A DNA stretch of 64,000 nucleotides from Saccopteryx bilineata. Its lineage: Eukaryota > Chordata > Mammalia > Chiroptera > Emballonuridae. The notes under the pieces are model-generated. The model had not been told where the DNA came from, made no database searches, and saw nothing but the letters and a program-made list of their open reading frames with translations. A program made the position numbers and the translations under genes. Shown piece by piece: positions 13,190 through 24,796 of the stretch. The stretch spans positions 102,324,267-102,388,266 of the forward strand of contig NC_089496.1 in assembly GCF_036850765.1 (NCBI RefSeq), in the 5' to 3' direction. Numbering within the stretch: the stretch's first letter is position 1; the number at the start of each line of letters is the position of its first letter.

Positions 13190-13609
13190 CACAGAGAGCT
13201 TTTTTTTTTTTTTTTCCATTTTTCTGAAGCTGGAAACAGGGAGAGACAGTCAGACAGACTCCCGCATGCACCTGACCGGGATCCACCCGGCACGCCCACC
13301 ATGGGGCGACGCTCTGCCCACCAGGGGGCGGTGCTCTGCCCATTCTGGGCGTCGCCATGTTGCGACCAGAGCCATTCTAGCGCCTGAGGCAGAGGCCACA
13401 GAGCCATCCCCAGCGCCCGGGCCATCTTTGCTCCAATGGAGCCTCGGCTGCGGGAGGGGAAGAGAGACAGAGAGGAAAGCGTGGTGGAGGGGTGGAGAAG
13501 CAAATGGGCGCTTCTCTGTGTTCCCTGGCCGGGAATCGAACCCGGGTCCTCCGCACGCTAGGCCGACGCTCTACCGCTGAGCCAACCGGCCAGGGCACAG
13601 AGAGCTTTT
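13190..13609 (-). mobile_element. SINE type A, full length
   Basis: Minus-strand copy with an AGC anticodon-position triplet. Target duplication cacagagagctttt at 13190-13203 and 13596-13609, almost perfect, so probably young. Confidence 0.92.
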
Positions 13610-15029
13610 GCACACACCTCTCTCCGATGTTAAATTGGGTTGTCTTTTCTCTGTTGTGTCGTCATGTAGAATTTAAATATAAAGTCAACCAGATGGTGCA
13701 GAGCTTTGGTGAAAATGTGTTTTGTGATTTACCATGTATGGAAGTTCAGGATGTGTGTTCAGTTCAATAAACGTCAAATAGTAGCATCTTATTCTGTCCC
13801 TATCAACCCAAACACTGGCTCTCCTGTGAAAAAAGAAAACTCAATTGTCTTCAAGTTACCCCCAAGTCATCTTTTCCGCAGAAAATTTAAATTAATTAAG
13901 GCGACAACTACGCATTTTAGAAATATGGAAGCATAAGTAAATTATATTGAACTAGTTAATTAAATAATCCAATATTTATCCAGATGAAAAGTATTGAATT
14001 CCTGGCATCATTTTCTGGGGGAATATATGTTTTGTTATAAGGGGATACATATATCTATTTTATTATACCAAGAGAACAGTATGTAATGGTGATCCTTGGA
14101 TTCCAGAGAATGGGAATCAGGCCTGAAGAGAATTTTTCCTAAGTGGCTACATATACTTGGAAACATGAAGAGTGAAATGGATAAACTTGTAGAGTTGCTT
14201 CTTGTTGAAGGTTATAATTATAGAAATTTGGATCACAGATAAGAATTTTTGTTTTTAGATATCTTTAGCCAAATCAGAATGAGTCCATTTGATACTTATA
14301 TAGATTCCTCCCTCCCTCCCTCCCTCCCTCCCTCCCTCCCTCCCTCCCTCCCTCCCTCCCTCTCTTCCTCACACCGAGGGCCCCTGCTAACAGGCTCCCT
14401 ACCTGGTTTGGGGGAACACAAAGATAACTAGGAGGCATTGATTTCTTTACTCTAAGGAGGCAGTCAGATGGGGCATTCTAACTTGTGACTACTTTTAATG
14501 TAATAACACCAGCGTTAGAGATATGTAAAAAGTGTGAGGATCTCAGAGTAAGTGACCATTTCCATCCAGGGGTAGGTCGACTTCACAGAGTAGCTAATAC
14601 TTGAGCTGGATGTGGGTGGAGGGTTAGGATTTACTCGGTAGGGGAGGGGGAGGGAATGGTACTGCAGAACTGGCACAGATGAAAACAGGGAGGCGTGGGC
14701 ACAGCCTCCTTGTGGACAGGGAGCCTCCCGATGGCACTGAGAGGGAGGAGTGGTGGGAGGAGCACGTGGGCAGTGTGAGAAGACTGTGCATCACATGCTG
14801 CTGAGTCTGGACTTCATCCCACAGACAAGGCAGGGGAGTGAGATGATCGGACCGTGTTTTAGGAAAATACCACATTAATCAGCTATCACAACAAGCAAAC
14901 AAATATATACCATTGGCCTTCAGGGTTACAGTTCAGTAATAGAGATGAAGAAGGAAGTAATATGACACTTTAAAAGTTATAAGAAGGATAAAAAAATTAT
15001 TTGCATTTTTTACAATGAAATATTGTAAA
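13610..15029. other. Non-genic stretch with microsatellite
   Basis: No gene. Bases about 14560-14880 resemble an old mammal-wide repeat with the phrase ggggagtgagatgatc. Contains the (CCCT)n array listed separately. Confidence 0.45.
14307..14362. repeat. (CCCT)n microsatellite
   Basis: About 14 perfect tetranucleotide units. The complementary strand is (AGGG)n, a G-quadruplex-prone sequence. Confidence 0.95.
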
Positions 15030-15303
15030 ATATTGAATAACACAATGGAATACTGTTCAGCTATAAAAAGAGAATGACATCTTGCCATTTGTGACAACAT
15101 GGATGGGCCCGAAGGGCATGATGTTAAGTGAAATAGGTCGGAGAAAGGCAAACACCATGTGATCTCACTCAGATGTGCAGTCTGAAAACAAGCCAACCAA
15201 CCAAGCTCGTGGATATAGAGGGCAAATTGGTGGGTTCTCCCACTACTCACCCCCAGAACTGAATAAAGAGGATCAATGGGAAAAAGAAAAAGAAAGCAAA
15301 AAT
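15030..15303 (+). mobile_element. L1 3' UTR fragment
   Basis: Typical L1 3' phrases: aatggaatactgttcagc, gacaacatggatgggcc and ttaagtgaaatagg. A type A SINE is inserted directly after it. Confidence 0.75.
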
Positions 15304-15690
15304 AGGCCCTGGCTGGTTTGCTCAGTGGTAGAGCGTTGGCCTGGCATGCAGGAGTCCCGGGTTCGATTCCTGGCCAGGGCACACAGGAGAAGCAGCCATC
15401 TGCTTCTCCACCCCTCCCCCTCTCCTTCCTCTCTGTCTCTCTCTTCCCCTTCCACAGCTGAGGCTCCACTGGAGCAAAGTTGGCCCGGGCGCTGAGGATG
15501 GCTCCATGGCCTCTGCCTCAGGAGCTAGAATGGCTCTGGTTGTGGCAGAGCAACGCCCCAGATGGGCAGAGCATCGCCCCCTAGTGGATCCTAGTCGGGT
15601 GCATGCGGGAGTCTGTCTGACTGCCTCCCTGTTTCCAACTTCAGAAAGATACAAAAAAAAAAAAAAAAAAAAAAAAAAGAAAAAAAAAGC
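15304..15690 (+). mobile_element. SINE type A
   Basis: Begins gccctggctggtttgctcag at about 15306, with B box GGTTCGATTCC, and ends in a long A-tail (15654-15688). Approximate target duplication agcaaaaata / agcaagaata. Confidence 0.9.
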
Positions 15691-16321
15691 AAGAATAAAA
15701 AAGAAAGAAAGCACACTTGAAAGTCTAGGTACAATATTAAACATGGAATGATTTGGTATAATAAGGATAAAAATAATACAGGATGCAGTGTGTGTTCAGA
15801 AACTAGAGAAATCTACAAGACTGAGGGGAGTCAGGAAAAATATTCAGGAAAGAAATTGTCACCTTTTAGATGGGTTTTGAACTGTTTTTTGTAAATGTTG
15901 CCAAAAAAGGGACTGGCAGGTCTCTCTGGGAGCCAGGGACTTTGAGTGTCAAAGATAATTTGGTAGCTTCCAGCTCATGACTCAAAGAATAGTTCCTATA
16001 ACAACAACAGAGAAGGCGTGAGAGGAGCTCTTTGGAGAGAAAGGAGGATCTCAGAACTTGAGTAGGATGACTTCAGGATTCAGAGAAAACACCCAGTTAG
16101 AAAGGTCCAGACACAATTGGCAATGCTGGGTCAAAAGCTTGAGAGAAAAGATGGAGAGAAGTTTCTCACAGAGAGAGAGACAGGATCAATAAAGTCATAG
16201 GAGAAAATGATTTTCCCACAGGTGAAAATACCTAGGAATCTACAAAGTGTGGAGAAAAGAGAAGAATCTTGCGGCATAACTGTATCTGAAAAATAATAAA
16301 AGAAAGAAAGAAAGAAAGAAA

Positions 16322-16361
<40 letters not shown>

Positions 16362-16585
16362 GAAAATCGAAAAAGCCACTATCAGTGGAGCCCTAGAAAT
16401 CGACAGGAAAACAAGTTATTTCAGAGACCAAAAAGATAAGCAAGTGTGTTTCAAGAATCAGGAAAAGAAAATACAACAGAGTCAGGAAGAACCAATAACT
16501 TGAGAGGCCATTGCCAGACACTGCTGTGTTGACAGTGTATAGCAGATCCTAAGTCAGTGCTTATAATTATCTTGGGGATTATATC
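15691..16585. other. Non-genic stretch
   Basis: No gene recognised. Holds the (AAAG)n array listed separately. Confidence 0.5.
16299..16362. repeat. (AAAG)n microsatellite
   Basis: About 15 AAAG units with one interruption near 16320. Confidence 0.95.
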
Positions 16586-16853
16586 CTTAACATTCTAACT
16601 TCACCTTCCGTGTCTGAATAAAGATTGGAATAAAATATCAACCTTGTAAGGCAATTGTGAGAACAAAATGAGGTAAGATGTATGTGATATCTAACACAGT
16701 ACCTGGTAAGTAGAGGTGCTTAATGACCTTTAGTTACCTTCCTTACTTCCTCAATTTCACTAATTGAACCTGCAGTGCAATCACACACATTTAATTTGCC
16801 ATGTAAAAAATAATAACATATAATAAATAAATAGGCAACACCTAATTAGCTGG
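16586..16853 (+). repeat. Direct duplication, copy 1
   Basis: 268 bp nearly identical to 17795-18060. Both run from taacat(t/c)ctaacttcacct to acctaattagctgg. It includes a MIR/L2-like phrase (cagtacctggtaagtagagg). Confidence 0.93.
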
Positions 16854-16984
16854 CTCACTCCCTTGTTACTGAATTTGTTGCTGTAATTGCCAACATTCCC
16901 TCTGCACATTGATTAGTAATAAGTATATAATTTTCATTAACTTGCCTGCACTAATTTTATTTTGAATATTGGTAGGTTTGCCCT

Positions 16985-17345
16985 TTTTCCTGGTCCCAAC
17001 TATTCATTTTTTCCCCAGAATTATCGACATATAATTGAAAAGTAAAGTTATATGTATTTAAAGTATACAACATGATGAATTGATATACGTATACATTATG
17101 AAATGATCACCAACATCAAGTTAATTATTACATCCATCACCTTTTGTGTATGTGTGGCTTAAGATCTACTCTCTTAGCATATTTCAAGTATGAAATCCAG
17201 AATTAGTAACTATAGTCACTATGCTAAACATTAGATCCCTGAATGTATTCATCTGATAACTAAAAGTTTGTATCCTTTGACCATCAACTATTCAATTTTT
17301 TTTCCCTGAAGTCAACACTTCATCCCTCAACCCTATATTTAGATC
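16985..17345 (-). mobile_element. Old L1 fragment (3' region)
   Basis: Matches the familiar antisense L1 phrases: cgacatataattgaaaag, gaaatgatcaccaacatc, taagatctactctcttagc and actatagtcactatgct. Confidence 0.7.
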
Positions 17346-17369
17346 ACAGAACATAGCTACCAGAAATTT

Positions 17370-17510
17370 AAGACCAGCCACAGGTAATCTGACCCCCTCT
17401 TTTGGAGATGAGGAAGCTTGTCTTGTACATATTAGGGAATGTGTCCAAGGTCACACGGCCAGGACTAGAATCTAGGCTCTTTCCACTATACTGCACATCC
17501 TCTCTGTTTA
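17370..17510 (-). mobile_element. MIR fragment
   Basis: Reverse-complement MIR core: gagatgaggaagc...gtccaaggtcacacggccagg...ctaggctctttccactatact. Confidence 0.6.
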
Positions 17511-17794
17511 GTGTCAAGTGTGATAGAAATACTCATCCTCAACTGAGCCAGAGCCTTCCTCTTCTCTATCTGACATGCTTACGTTGTTGCTCTGTGTTTC
17601 ACTGGCAAGTATTGTTTTTATTGTATAAAATAAGGGTTGAACTATGTATAAATCCAGACTCCCCCAAGATCCTAGGGTATAGCTCTTATCTTCATAGTCC
17701 AAGATGACTTTCTGGAGGTCCAGCTGTTATATCCATGACCCATGAAATAAAATAGAAGGAAAGAAAAAGAAGATGGGTCCCTTCCCTGTAAGAG

Positions 17795-18060
17795 TTAACA
17801 TCCTAACTTCACCTTCTGTGTCTGAATAAAGATTGGAATAAAGTATCAACCTTATAAGGCAATTGTGAGAACAAAATAAGGTAAGGTGTATGTGATATCT
17901 AACACAGTACCTGGTAAGTAGAGGTGCTTAATGACCTTTAGTTACCTTCCTTACTTCCTCAATTTCACTAACGACCTGCAGTGCAATCACACACATTTAA
18001 TTTGCCATGTAAAAAGTAATAAACATATAATAAATAAATAGGCAACACCTAATTAGCTGG
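17795..18060 (+). repeat. Direct duplication, copy 2
   Basis: 266 bp, second copy of 16586-16853, about 1.2 kb downstream in the same orientation. The flanking sequences differ, so this is not a simple tandem duplication still intact. Confidence 0.93.
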
Positions 18061-18599
18061 ATTCTTATAAGAATCCTCATATAAAATTTCTCCTGCCACT
18101 CAAAAGCCAGCACTTAGTACCATGGCTGCAAGGGAGGCTGGGAAATGAGTCTTTAATCTGAGGAAGCATGGAAAAGGAATACCAGTTTGTATTACTAACA
18201 AAGATGAGGAGAATTGGCATTAGAAGGTAATTAGCATCCTCTGCCACACTGCCTCTTGGGGCTAGTGTGATGGTGAAAGAAGGTAATTTTCCTAAATCTT
18301 TTAGTCCAGGATTGATACATAGAGTCCAGTATGTGTTGGCTGTTACTATCCTAGTATCATCTGCCTCATTCATATATCACCACCTCTGTTTTCTAATACA
18401 GTGGTTTAATTTGGTGGTTCTCAGAAGGAACACACTTCAGTTCTGGTAACTGTTCCCTATCAAATGTAAACAATGAACCGATGTTTCATGACAAGAAATG
18501 AGGAAAGGATTACAATACTCCCGGTGCCTTTAGAGTTGGGAACCTACCAACTGGTTTGAAAGCATTGAAGGGTTGTTTCAAGGATGCTGACTCCTGCCA

Positions 18600-18990
18600 A
18601 TTTTGCAATAAAAATCCAGGCAGCGAATTCATCAAAAGCATTAAAAGTTCTTGACCCAGTAATTTCACTTCTGGGAATCAATCAGAAGGAAATAATTTCA
18701 ATATATCAAACAACTTTATGTACAGAGATATCCTCTGCCAGACTATTTATAATACTGCAAAAAATTGGAAATATCTTAGGTACCCAACAATACAGAAATG
18801 GTTAGGCAAATAGTGGTACTATTATGTAGCCACTAAAATAGTATTTATGAAAAATAGATGCTATATGGTTCAATAATAAAATGCAGTACAAAATTATACA
18901 GGAATAGGCAAAGTACGTTCACAATTGTGAGTACATAAAACAGAGTTCATTCTTATATCATTATTTATTAATTATTACATTATTTGCCAT
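18600..18990 (+). mobile_element. Old L1M fragment
   Basis: Contains ancient L1 3' phrases: gacccagtaatttcacttct, ctgcaaaaaattggaaat and aatggttaggcaaatagtgg. Confidence 0.7.
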
Positions 18991-19159
18991 ATGAATAACT
19001 GTAAACCTATTTTCTCCCAACCCTGTATATAAAGTATTAACCTAATTATAAAAATGCACCTAGAAAATTATTTTGTAGAAAATATATCAAAAAGGATTTG
19101 GGGATAGGAATGATGACTAGTCCCAGCCTTGGGACCTTGGAGAGAGAGAGAGAGAGAGA

Positions 19160-19524
19160 TTTTTTTTTTTTTTTTAAGTTGAAAACGAGGAGGCGGTCAG
19201 ACAGACTCCCACATGCGCCTGACCAGGATCCACCTGGCATGCCCACCAGGGGGCGATGCTCTGCCCATCTGGAGCATTGCTCTGCCGCAACCAGAGCCAT
19301 TCTAGCGCCTGAGGCAGAGGGCACGGAGCCATCCTCAGCACCTGGGCCAACTTTGCTCCAATGGAGCCTCGGCTGCGGGAGGGGAAGAGAGAGACAGAGA
19401 GGAAGGAGAGGGGGAGGGGTGGAGAAGCAGATGGGTGCTTCTCCTGTGTGCCCTGGCTGGGAATCGAACCCGGGACTCCTGCACGCCAGGCCGACGCTCT
19501 ACCACTGAGCCAACCGGCCAGGGC
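19160..19524 (-). mobile_element. SINE type A
   Basis: Minus-strand copy with a T-run at 19160-19175 and the tRNA-like head ending near 19523 (ccggccagggcc). The left flank is a short (GA)n run at 19140-19158. Confidence 0.9.
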
Positions 19525-19610
19525 CACCTCAGTATTTTTAGAATCTCATGTAAACATTCTCTTTGGTACAGGTGTTTAACTTTTTAAAGAGAAATATGGA
19601 TCCTTTAGTG

Positions 19611-20597
19611 CAGTGTTTTCAACCAGTGTGCCACGGCGCACTAGTGTGCCGTGAGACATGGTCAGGTGTGCCGTGGGGAAATTAAACATGGGTCCCCAAA
19701 CTATGGCCCGCGTGCTGGATACGGCCCACAGAGGCTATTTATCCAGCCCACCACCAGCTGCCTCCATCCAAACATAAACATTCCCCTCACAATCCCTCCA
19801 GCTATCAGCCACAAGAAAAGTGGAGGCACAGGGACCGCTCATGACCAATCACCTTCTAGGATTCATCCTGACCACTAGCGATGAACCAATAGTAGGCTGC
19901 CTCTCATCCACACCCAGGAAGGTCCCCGCTTGGGCTGCCGCACACTTGTCATTGTGTGGCCGCTGCGAGTAGTTGAAGCTGCTACTCCTCCCCATGGTCC
20001 CGATTTCTAATCCTGGTCAGGACTGGAGGTAAATGTTGCCACCACTAGATGAAGCCTCAGCCTCAGCTGGTTATGTCTATCCTGATGGTGTATCTAGATA
20101 TTTGACCTTTTTCTTTTTAAAAGAGGCCCCCGCAGAGGGTAATATACAATGCATCACAATGCATCACAATGTTATCTAACTTTAAAGCTCAAGTTTGCTG
20201 ATCTTCCTTTGGACAGTTTTTGGTTATCTGTTGCTAAGGAGTTCCCCATTCTGGCCAACAAAACTATTTTGACATTGCTCCCGTTTTCAACCACATATTA
20301 TGTGAGCTGAGCTTCTCAAGCTTGACTGCGATAAAAACTAAAAACAGAGAGAGACGGAAGAGCTTCGTGTGTGTCTTTCTACCATTCCTGCCAGGATATC
20401 CCTTTTGTGTTCATCAAAACAGACCCAGGTTTCACACTAAGTGAGTATAAATACATTTAGAAACTATATTATTAACTATATGTATAATATGTACTGTGTT
20501 AGAGTGTCATTTTGTGTCATTTTGGTAGGTGGTGTGCCCCAGGATTTTGTAAATGTAAAAAATGTGCCGCGGCCCAAAAAAAGGTTGAAAATCACTG
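19611..20597 (+). mobile_element. hAT-type DNA transposon with decayed transposase
   Basis: 987-bp element with a perfect 8-bp target duplication ctttagtg (19603-19610 and 20598-20605). Terminal repeats are CAGTGTTTTCAACC and, reversed, CAGTGATTTTCAACC, the Charlie-like hAT end. The interior has GTGTGCC-rich ends. A second hAT-like phrase (gggtccccaaactatggccc at 19691) suggests a nested or chimeric structure. Confidence 0.88.
20185..20440 (+). pseudogene. hAT transposase C-terminal remnant
   Basis: Frames encode [20 protein letters not shown], then TTYY, and after a frameshift [18 protein letters not shown] and EELRVCLSTIPARI. This is the C-terminal dimerisation region of hAT/Charlie transposases and their domesticated relatives such as ZBED5. 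At least two frameshifts break it, so it is not functional. Confidence 0.8.
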
Positions 20598-20737
20598 CTT
20601 TAGTGTATATGGAATTGAGACATCTAACTCAAAGTGTATTTATGTTACCTACATTTTGATAAGCAGCACTCTGAAAAAGGGTTCTGATTTGCAAAATGGG
20701 GTACACAGGCAGGTGTTTATAGTTATGCTCATTTGGT

Positions 20738-21273
20738 TTTTTTTGTTTGTTTTTTATATTTTAAAATTTTTATTGATTTTAATTTACTGTGTTTACATAG
20801 ATTCAAGTGTCCTACCAAATATATCTCCCCCGTACCCCCATGTCCCCCTCAACACCACCATTGCCCCCTCACCCCAACGTCTTCCTCCCTTCCCTCCAGG
20901 ATTTGTTGTCCTGCTCTCTCTCTATAACGCTCTGTTATGTGTGTATAATTTCACCAAGCTCTTTCCCTTCTCTGATCCCATCCTCTCATCCCCTTTCCCT
21001 CTGACTGCTTTCCCTCTAGTTCATTTGATCTCATCTTGGCCTCTATTCCATTCCTCAGTTCACATTGTTCATTAGATTCCTCAAATGAGTGAGGTCATAT
21101 CATATTTTTCTTTCTCTGCCTGGCTTAGCCCAAGTGTCCATCAGTGGACGAGTGGATTAAAAAGTAGTGGTACAGATACACAATGGAATACTGTGGGGCC
21201 TTGAAAAAGAAGGAAATCTCACCTTTTGCGACAACACGGATGGATCTGGAAATTATTATGTTAAATGAAATAA
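20738..21273 (-). mobile_element. 5'-inverted (twin-primed) L1 insertion
   Basis: 20738-21122 is an L1 3' end in antisense (T-rich tail at left, ending at ...ttctctgcctggctt). 21123-21273 is the adjacent upstream L1 segment in sense orientation (caagtgtccatcagtggacg ... ttaaatgaaataagc). Flanking copies of gctcatttg(g)tttt near 20727 and 21273 act as target duplication. Confidence 0.8.
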
Positions 21274-21274
21274 G

Positions 21275-21790
21275 CTCATTTGTTTTTATAAACAAACATT
21301 TGATTTTAGAATAACATTTGTTTTCAGAAAAGTTGCAAAGGTGGTACATATAGAAAGTCCCCAAATGCTCCCATATGCTCCATCTCCCCAGTTTCTCTTG
21401 TTAACATCTTACATTATGGTGGTACATTTATCACAACTAATGAACCAATACTGATACGTGATTGTACACTAAACTCCATACTTTATTCAGATTTACTTAC
21501 TTTTTCTAATATCTTTTTTCCTGTCCTGCGACGCCATCCAAAATACCACATTACATTTATTACATTTAGTCGCCATGTTTCCTTAGGCTACTCTGTAGGG
21601 TGACAGTTTCTCAGACCTCCCTTGCTTTGATGACCTTGACTTTGAGGAGTACTGAGATATTTTGTAGCACATGCCTCATTTTGCATCAGCATGCTATTTT
21701 TCTCATGGGTAAACAGGATTCAGGAGTATTGAGGAGGAGAACCACCGAGGCTGAGTACCATTCTTACCATAGCAGGATCATGTATTAAAA
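21275..21790 (-). mobile_element. Old L1 fragment
   Basis: Antisense L1 phrases: cagaaaagttgcaaaggtgg, ttaacatcttacattatgg, tttattcagatttac and gtgacagtttctcag. The twin-primed L1 was inserted at its edge. Confidence 0.65.
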
Positions 21791-21921
21791 ACCTATTGCC
21801 TAGTTTTCCATATTTTTAAAAAGCGTGTATTACGAACATGTGTCACATTGACAACAGGAACTAAAATAAACGTTATTTGAAAGAAGAAATGAGGAGGAGG
21901 AGAAAGATGAATTTAAAGGCA

Positions 21922-22351
21922 AAGAAGTGACAAATATTAGCCCTGGCCGGTTGGCTCAGTGGTAGAGCGTCGGCCTGGTGTGCAAGGGGTCCGGGTTTGA
22001 TTCCCGGCCAGGGCACACAGGAGAAGCGCCCATCTGCTTCTCCACCCCTCCCCCCCTCCTTCCTCTCTGTCTCTCTCTTCCCCTCCCGCAGCCAAGGCTC
22101 CATTGGAGCAAAGATGGCCCGGGCGCTGGGGATGGCTCCTTGGCCTCTGCCCCAGGAGCTAGAGTGGCTCTGGTTGCAACAGAGCGACGCCCCGGAGGGG
22201 CAGAGCGTCGCCCCCTGGTGGGCAGAGCGTCGCCCCCTGGTGGGCGTGCCGGGTGGATCCCGGTTGGGCGCATGCAGGAGTCTGACTGTCTCTCCCTGTT
22301 TCCAGCTTTGGAAAAATACAAAAAAAAAAAAAAAAAGAAGTGACAAATATT
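21922..22351 (+). mobile_element. SINE type A, full length
   Basis: Begins gccctggccggttggctcag at about 21940. Target duplication aagaagtgacaaatatt at 21922-21938 and 22335-22351, perfect. It carries an internal 20-23-bp tandem duplication (agagcgtcgccccctggtgg) at about 22202-22246. Confidence 0.93.
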
Positions 22352-23254
22352 GGTCAGGTGCCAACAGGACATCTTGCCTGGCGTTGTGTTTTTCCCTTAG
22401 ACCCCCTTCCCCCCATCAACATTGTAAAATTATGAGTTAAGTAAACAGTAGAATAGGTTTGAAGGGAATGTTCCATGGTTGTATTTTGGTTGGTGGCAGC
22501 TGAGACCTGCACATGCTGGGTGTGATCTTGGTCCAGTAGAGTAGTGTAGACAGCAGGAGTGTGAAAATCACTGTTGATGCGTGAGAGTGCATTGTTTATA
22601 GAAAATGATCAATGATAAATATATCATCATTCAGATAAGCACATGGGAAGTCCCATATGCTGTAGGACTTTCTGGGCGATTACACAACCTCAAATCTGAA
22701 AATAATACTCAGAATGGGAATGTTTAAAATAAGTCACAAAAATTATGATTTCAAAAGCTTGCAAATGCCAAAAACATTACAAAATCTAGAATGTGATATT
22801 TTTACCAATTTGACTGTCATGCTTTTCTAATATTCTTTTTCCTTCATTGTTGATTACATGCTCTTTGATGTCTCTTCATCTGACAAAATTTTTATAATGC
22901 CTTTTTTTTTTAGAAAGAAAATATAAAGCTAACTCAGCCTTTTCTCCAGCAAGGTATATTTTTTAGGATAACTGTCAAATTCTGGCAAGTCACCCTCGTT
23001 GAAGTTTATTTTGTATGTAAGCTCTAAGATCTCAGATCACCTCAAGTCTTCCTGTAAAGTTACTAATCTTAAATATTCTTTATATTGGTGACACTCAATT
23101 ACCAATGTAATGGTTACTGTCTTCTTCATGGTGTCATATTATGAGTTCTCTGTCATCTTCGTGGAAGTCAGTGTTAATGTCAAATTATTAAGAAATTTAA
23201 ACACTAATATTTTCATAAATTCTATTTCATGCAATTCTTCTTCATGCATATTTT
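22352..23254. other. AT-rich non-genic stretch
   Basis: No gene or named repeat recognised. Confidence 0.5.
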
Positions 23255-23685
23255 AAAAAATATGGTGCCAGGCCCTGGCCGGTTGGCTCAGCGGTAGAGC
23301 GTCGGCCTAGCGTGCGGAGGACCCGGGTTCGATTCCCGGCCAGGGCACACAGGAGAAGCGCCCATTTGCTTCTCCACCCCTCCGCCGCGCTTTCCTCTCT
23401 GTCTCTCTCTTCCCCTCCCGCAGCCAAGGCTCCATTGGAGCAGAGATGGCCCGGGCGCTGGGCATGGCTCTATGGCCTCTGCCTCAGGCGCTAGAGTGGC
23501 TCTGGTCGCAATATGGCGACGCCCAGGATGGGCAGAGCATCGCCCCCTGGGGGGCAGAGCACCGCCCCATGGTGGGCGTGCCGGGTGGATCCCGGTCGGG
23601 CGCATGCGGGAGTCTGTCTGACTGTCTCTCCCTGTTTCCAGCTTCAGAAAAAATGAAAAAAAAAAAAAATATGGTGCCAGTAACA
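23255..23685 (+). mobile_element. SINE type A, full length
   Basis: Starts at about 23272 and has CTAGCGT at the anticodon loop. Target duplication aaaaaatatggtgcca on both sides. Confidence 0.93.
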
Positions 23686-24469
23686 TTGTATATGCTGTGC
23701 TGCTGCTACTTGAGAACTTCCATTTTGAGTAGGCATCAGTGACAGCCAAATTCTCCACTTACAGTTGACACACCAGATTATTGAAATTTCCATAGATAAT
23801 CCTCTGGCTTTATACATTTCAAACCTGATTTCTCCATCACCTTTGCCTGCCAGTTCCCGCTGGCCATGTTTTTATATTGGTGACACTTTTGGCCTGCTTG
23901 TACCTTTGTGACCTAAACTAGTTAGTCAGCATGGTATTATTGGAAGCCATCCCTACCCTTGGGTGACTAACAATAATATAACTCTACCTGGAAGTAACTT
24001 CAAACTCTATGAATATATCCGACTAATCCTGTTGCTAGTCATGCCCCTAACATGCTTGGAGTCTTGAGCAAGACTCTAAGTGGAGGCTTACCATTCATAT
24101 GCAAAATATTTAAAAGTTATAAATCAAGCAACAATAAGTTAAATAAAACATATTACATCATCCTACCTTAACACATAACCCTTCATAACAACAACATTTT
24201 TAAAATACAGATAAGACCATGGCTTTTATATGACAGAGTCAACAAGATATCAAAGACAACTGAATTTAATTATTATTGCATGTGTCTTGGTGTTCTGTTA
24301 ATGCACTCGGTAATGTTTGTGTAAGTAATCAAATTACATATACACAATTCATACATTCTTATAGATGTGTTCCACATCATTTATTTACCTTGCCTTCTGC
24401 AGAATTACTAATTAAGATATCAGAATAAATATTTTTTACAGTATGTGTGTAATTTCTTTTTTTTATTCA
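23686..24469. other. Non-genic stretch
   Basis: No gene or named repeat recognised. Confidence 0.5.
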
Positions 24470-24796
24470 TTAAGAAGGGGGTGGGATCCACCTTGCAAGC
24501 CCACTAGGGGGCAATCCTCTGCCCATCTGAGGCATTGTTCCATAACTCAGCAACTGAGTTCTTCTTAGCACCTGAGGCAGAGGCCATGGAGCCATCCTCA
24601 GTGCCAGGGACCTACTTGCTCCAATCGAGCCATGGCTGCAGGAGGGAAAGTGAAAGACAGAGGGAGAGAGAGAGGTGAGAAGAGGAGGGGTGGAGAAGCA
24701 GATGGGCCCTTCTCCTGTGTGCCCTGACTGGGAATCAAACCCAGGAGAGCCACATGCTGGGCCAGTGCTCTACCACTAAGCCAACTGGCCAGGGCC
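24470..24796 (-). mobile_element. SINE type A, old and 3'-damaged
   Basis: Diverged minus-strand copy. The body and head are recognisable (ggatccaccttgcaagcccac ... gccaactggccagggcc) but the tail end is missing and many CpG sites have decayed to TG/CA. Confidence 0.8.

Noticed and set aside
14249..14431. Frame with LPPSLPPSLPPS repeats
   Set aside because: Translation of the (CCCT)n microsatellite.
16299..16362. CRISPR-like regular repeat
   Set aside because: Simple tetranucleotide microsatellite in a mammalian genome; no spacers.
16131..16379. Minus frame rich in FLSFFLSF, like a membrane protein
   Set aside because: Translation of the (AAAG)n microsatellite.
21940..22012. tRNA-like cloverleaf, possibly a tRNA gene
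   Set aside because: It is the head of a SINE: followed by a SINE body, A-tail and target duplications, and present in many copies.
21873..22440. Long open frames on both strands with [16 protein letters not shown] or [16 protein letters not shown] peptides, repeated at about 18 places in the window
   Set aside because: They are translations of type A SINEs in different frames; they recur at every SINE and have no start or stop of their own.
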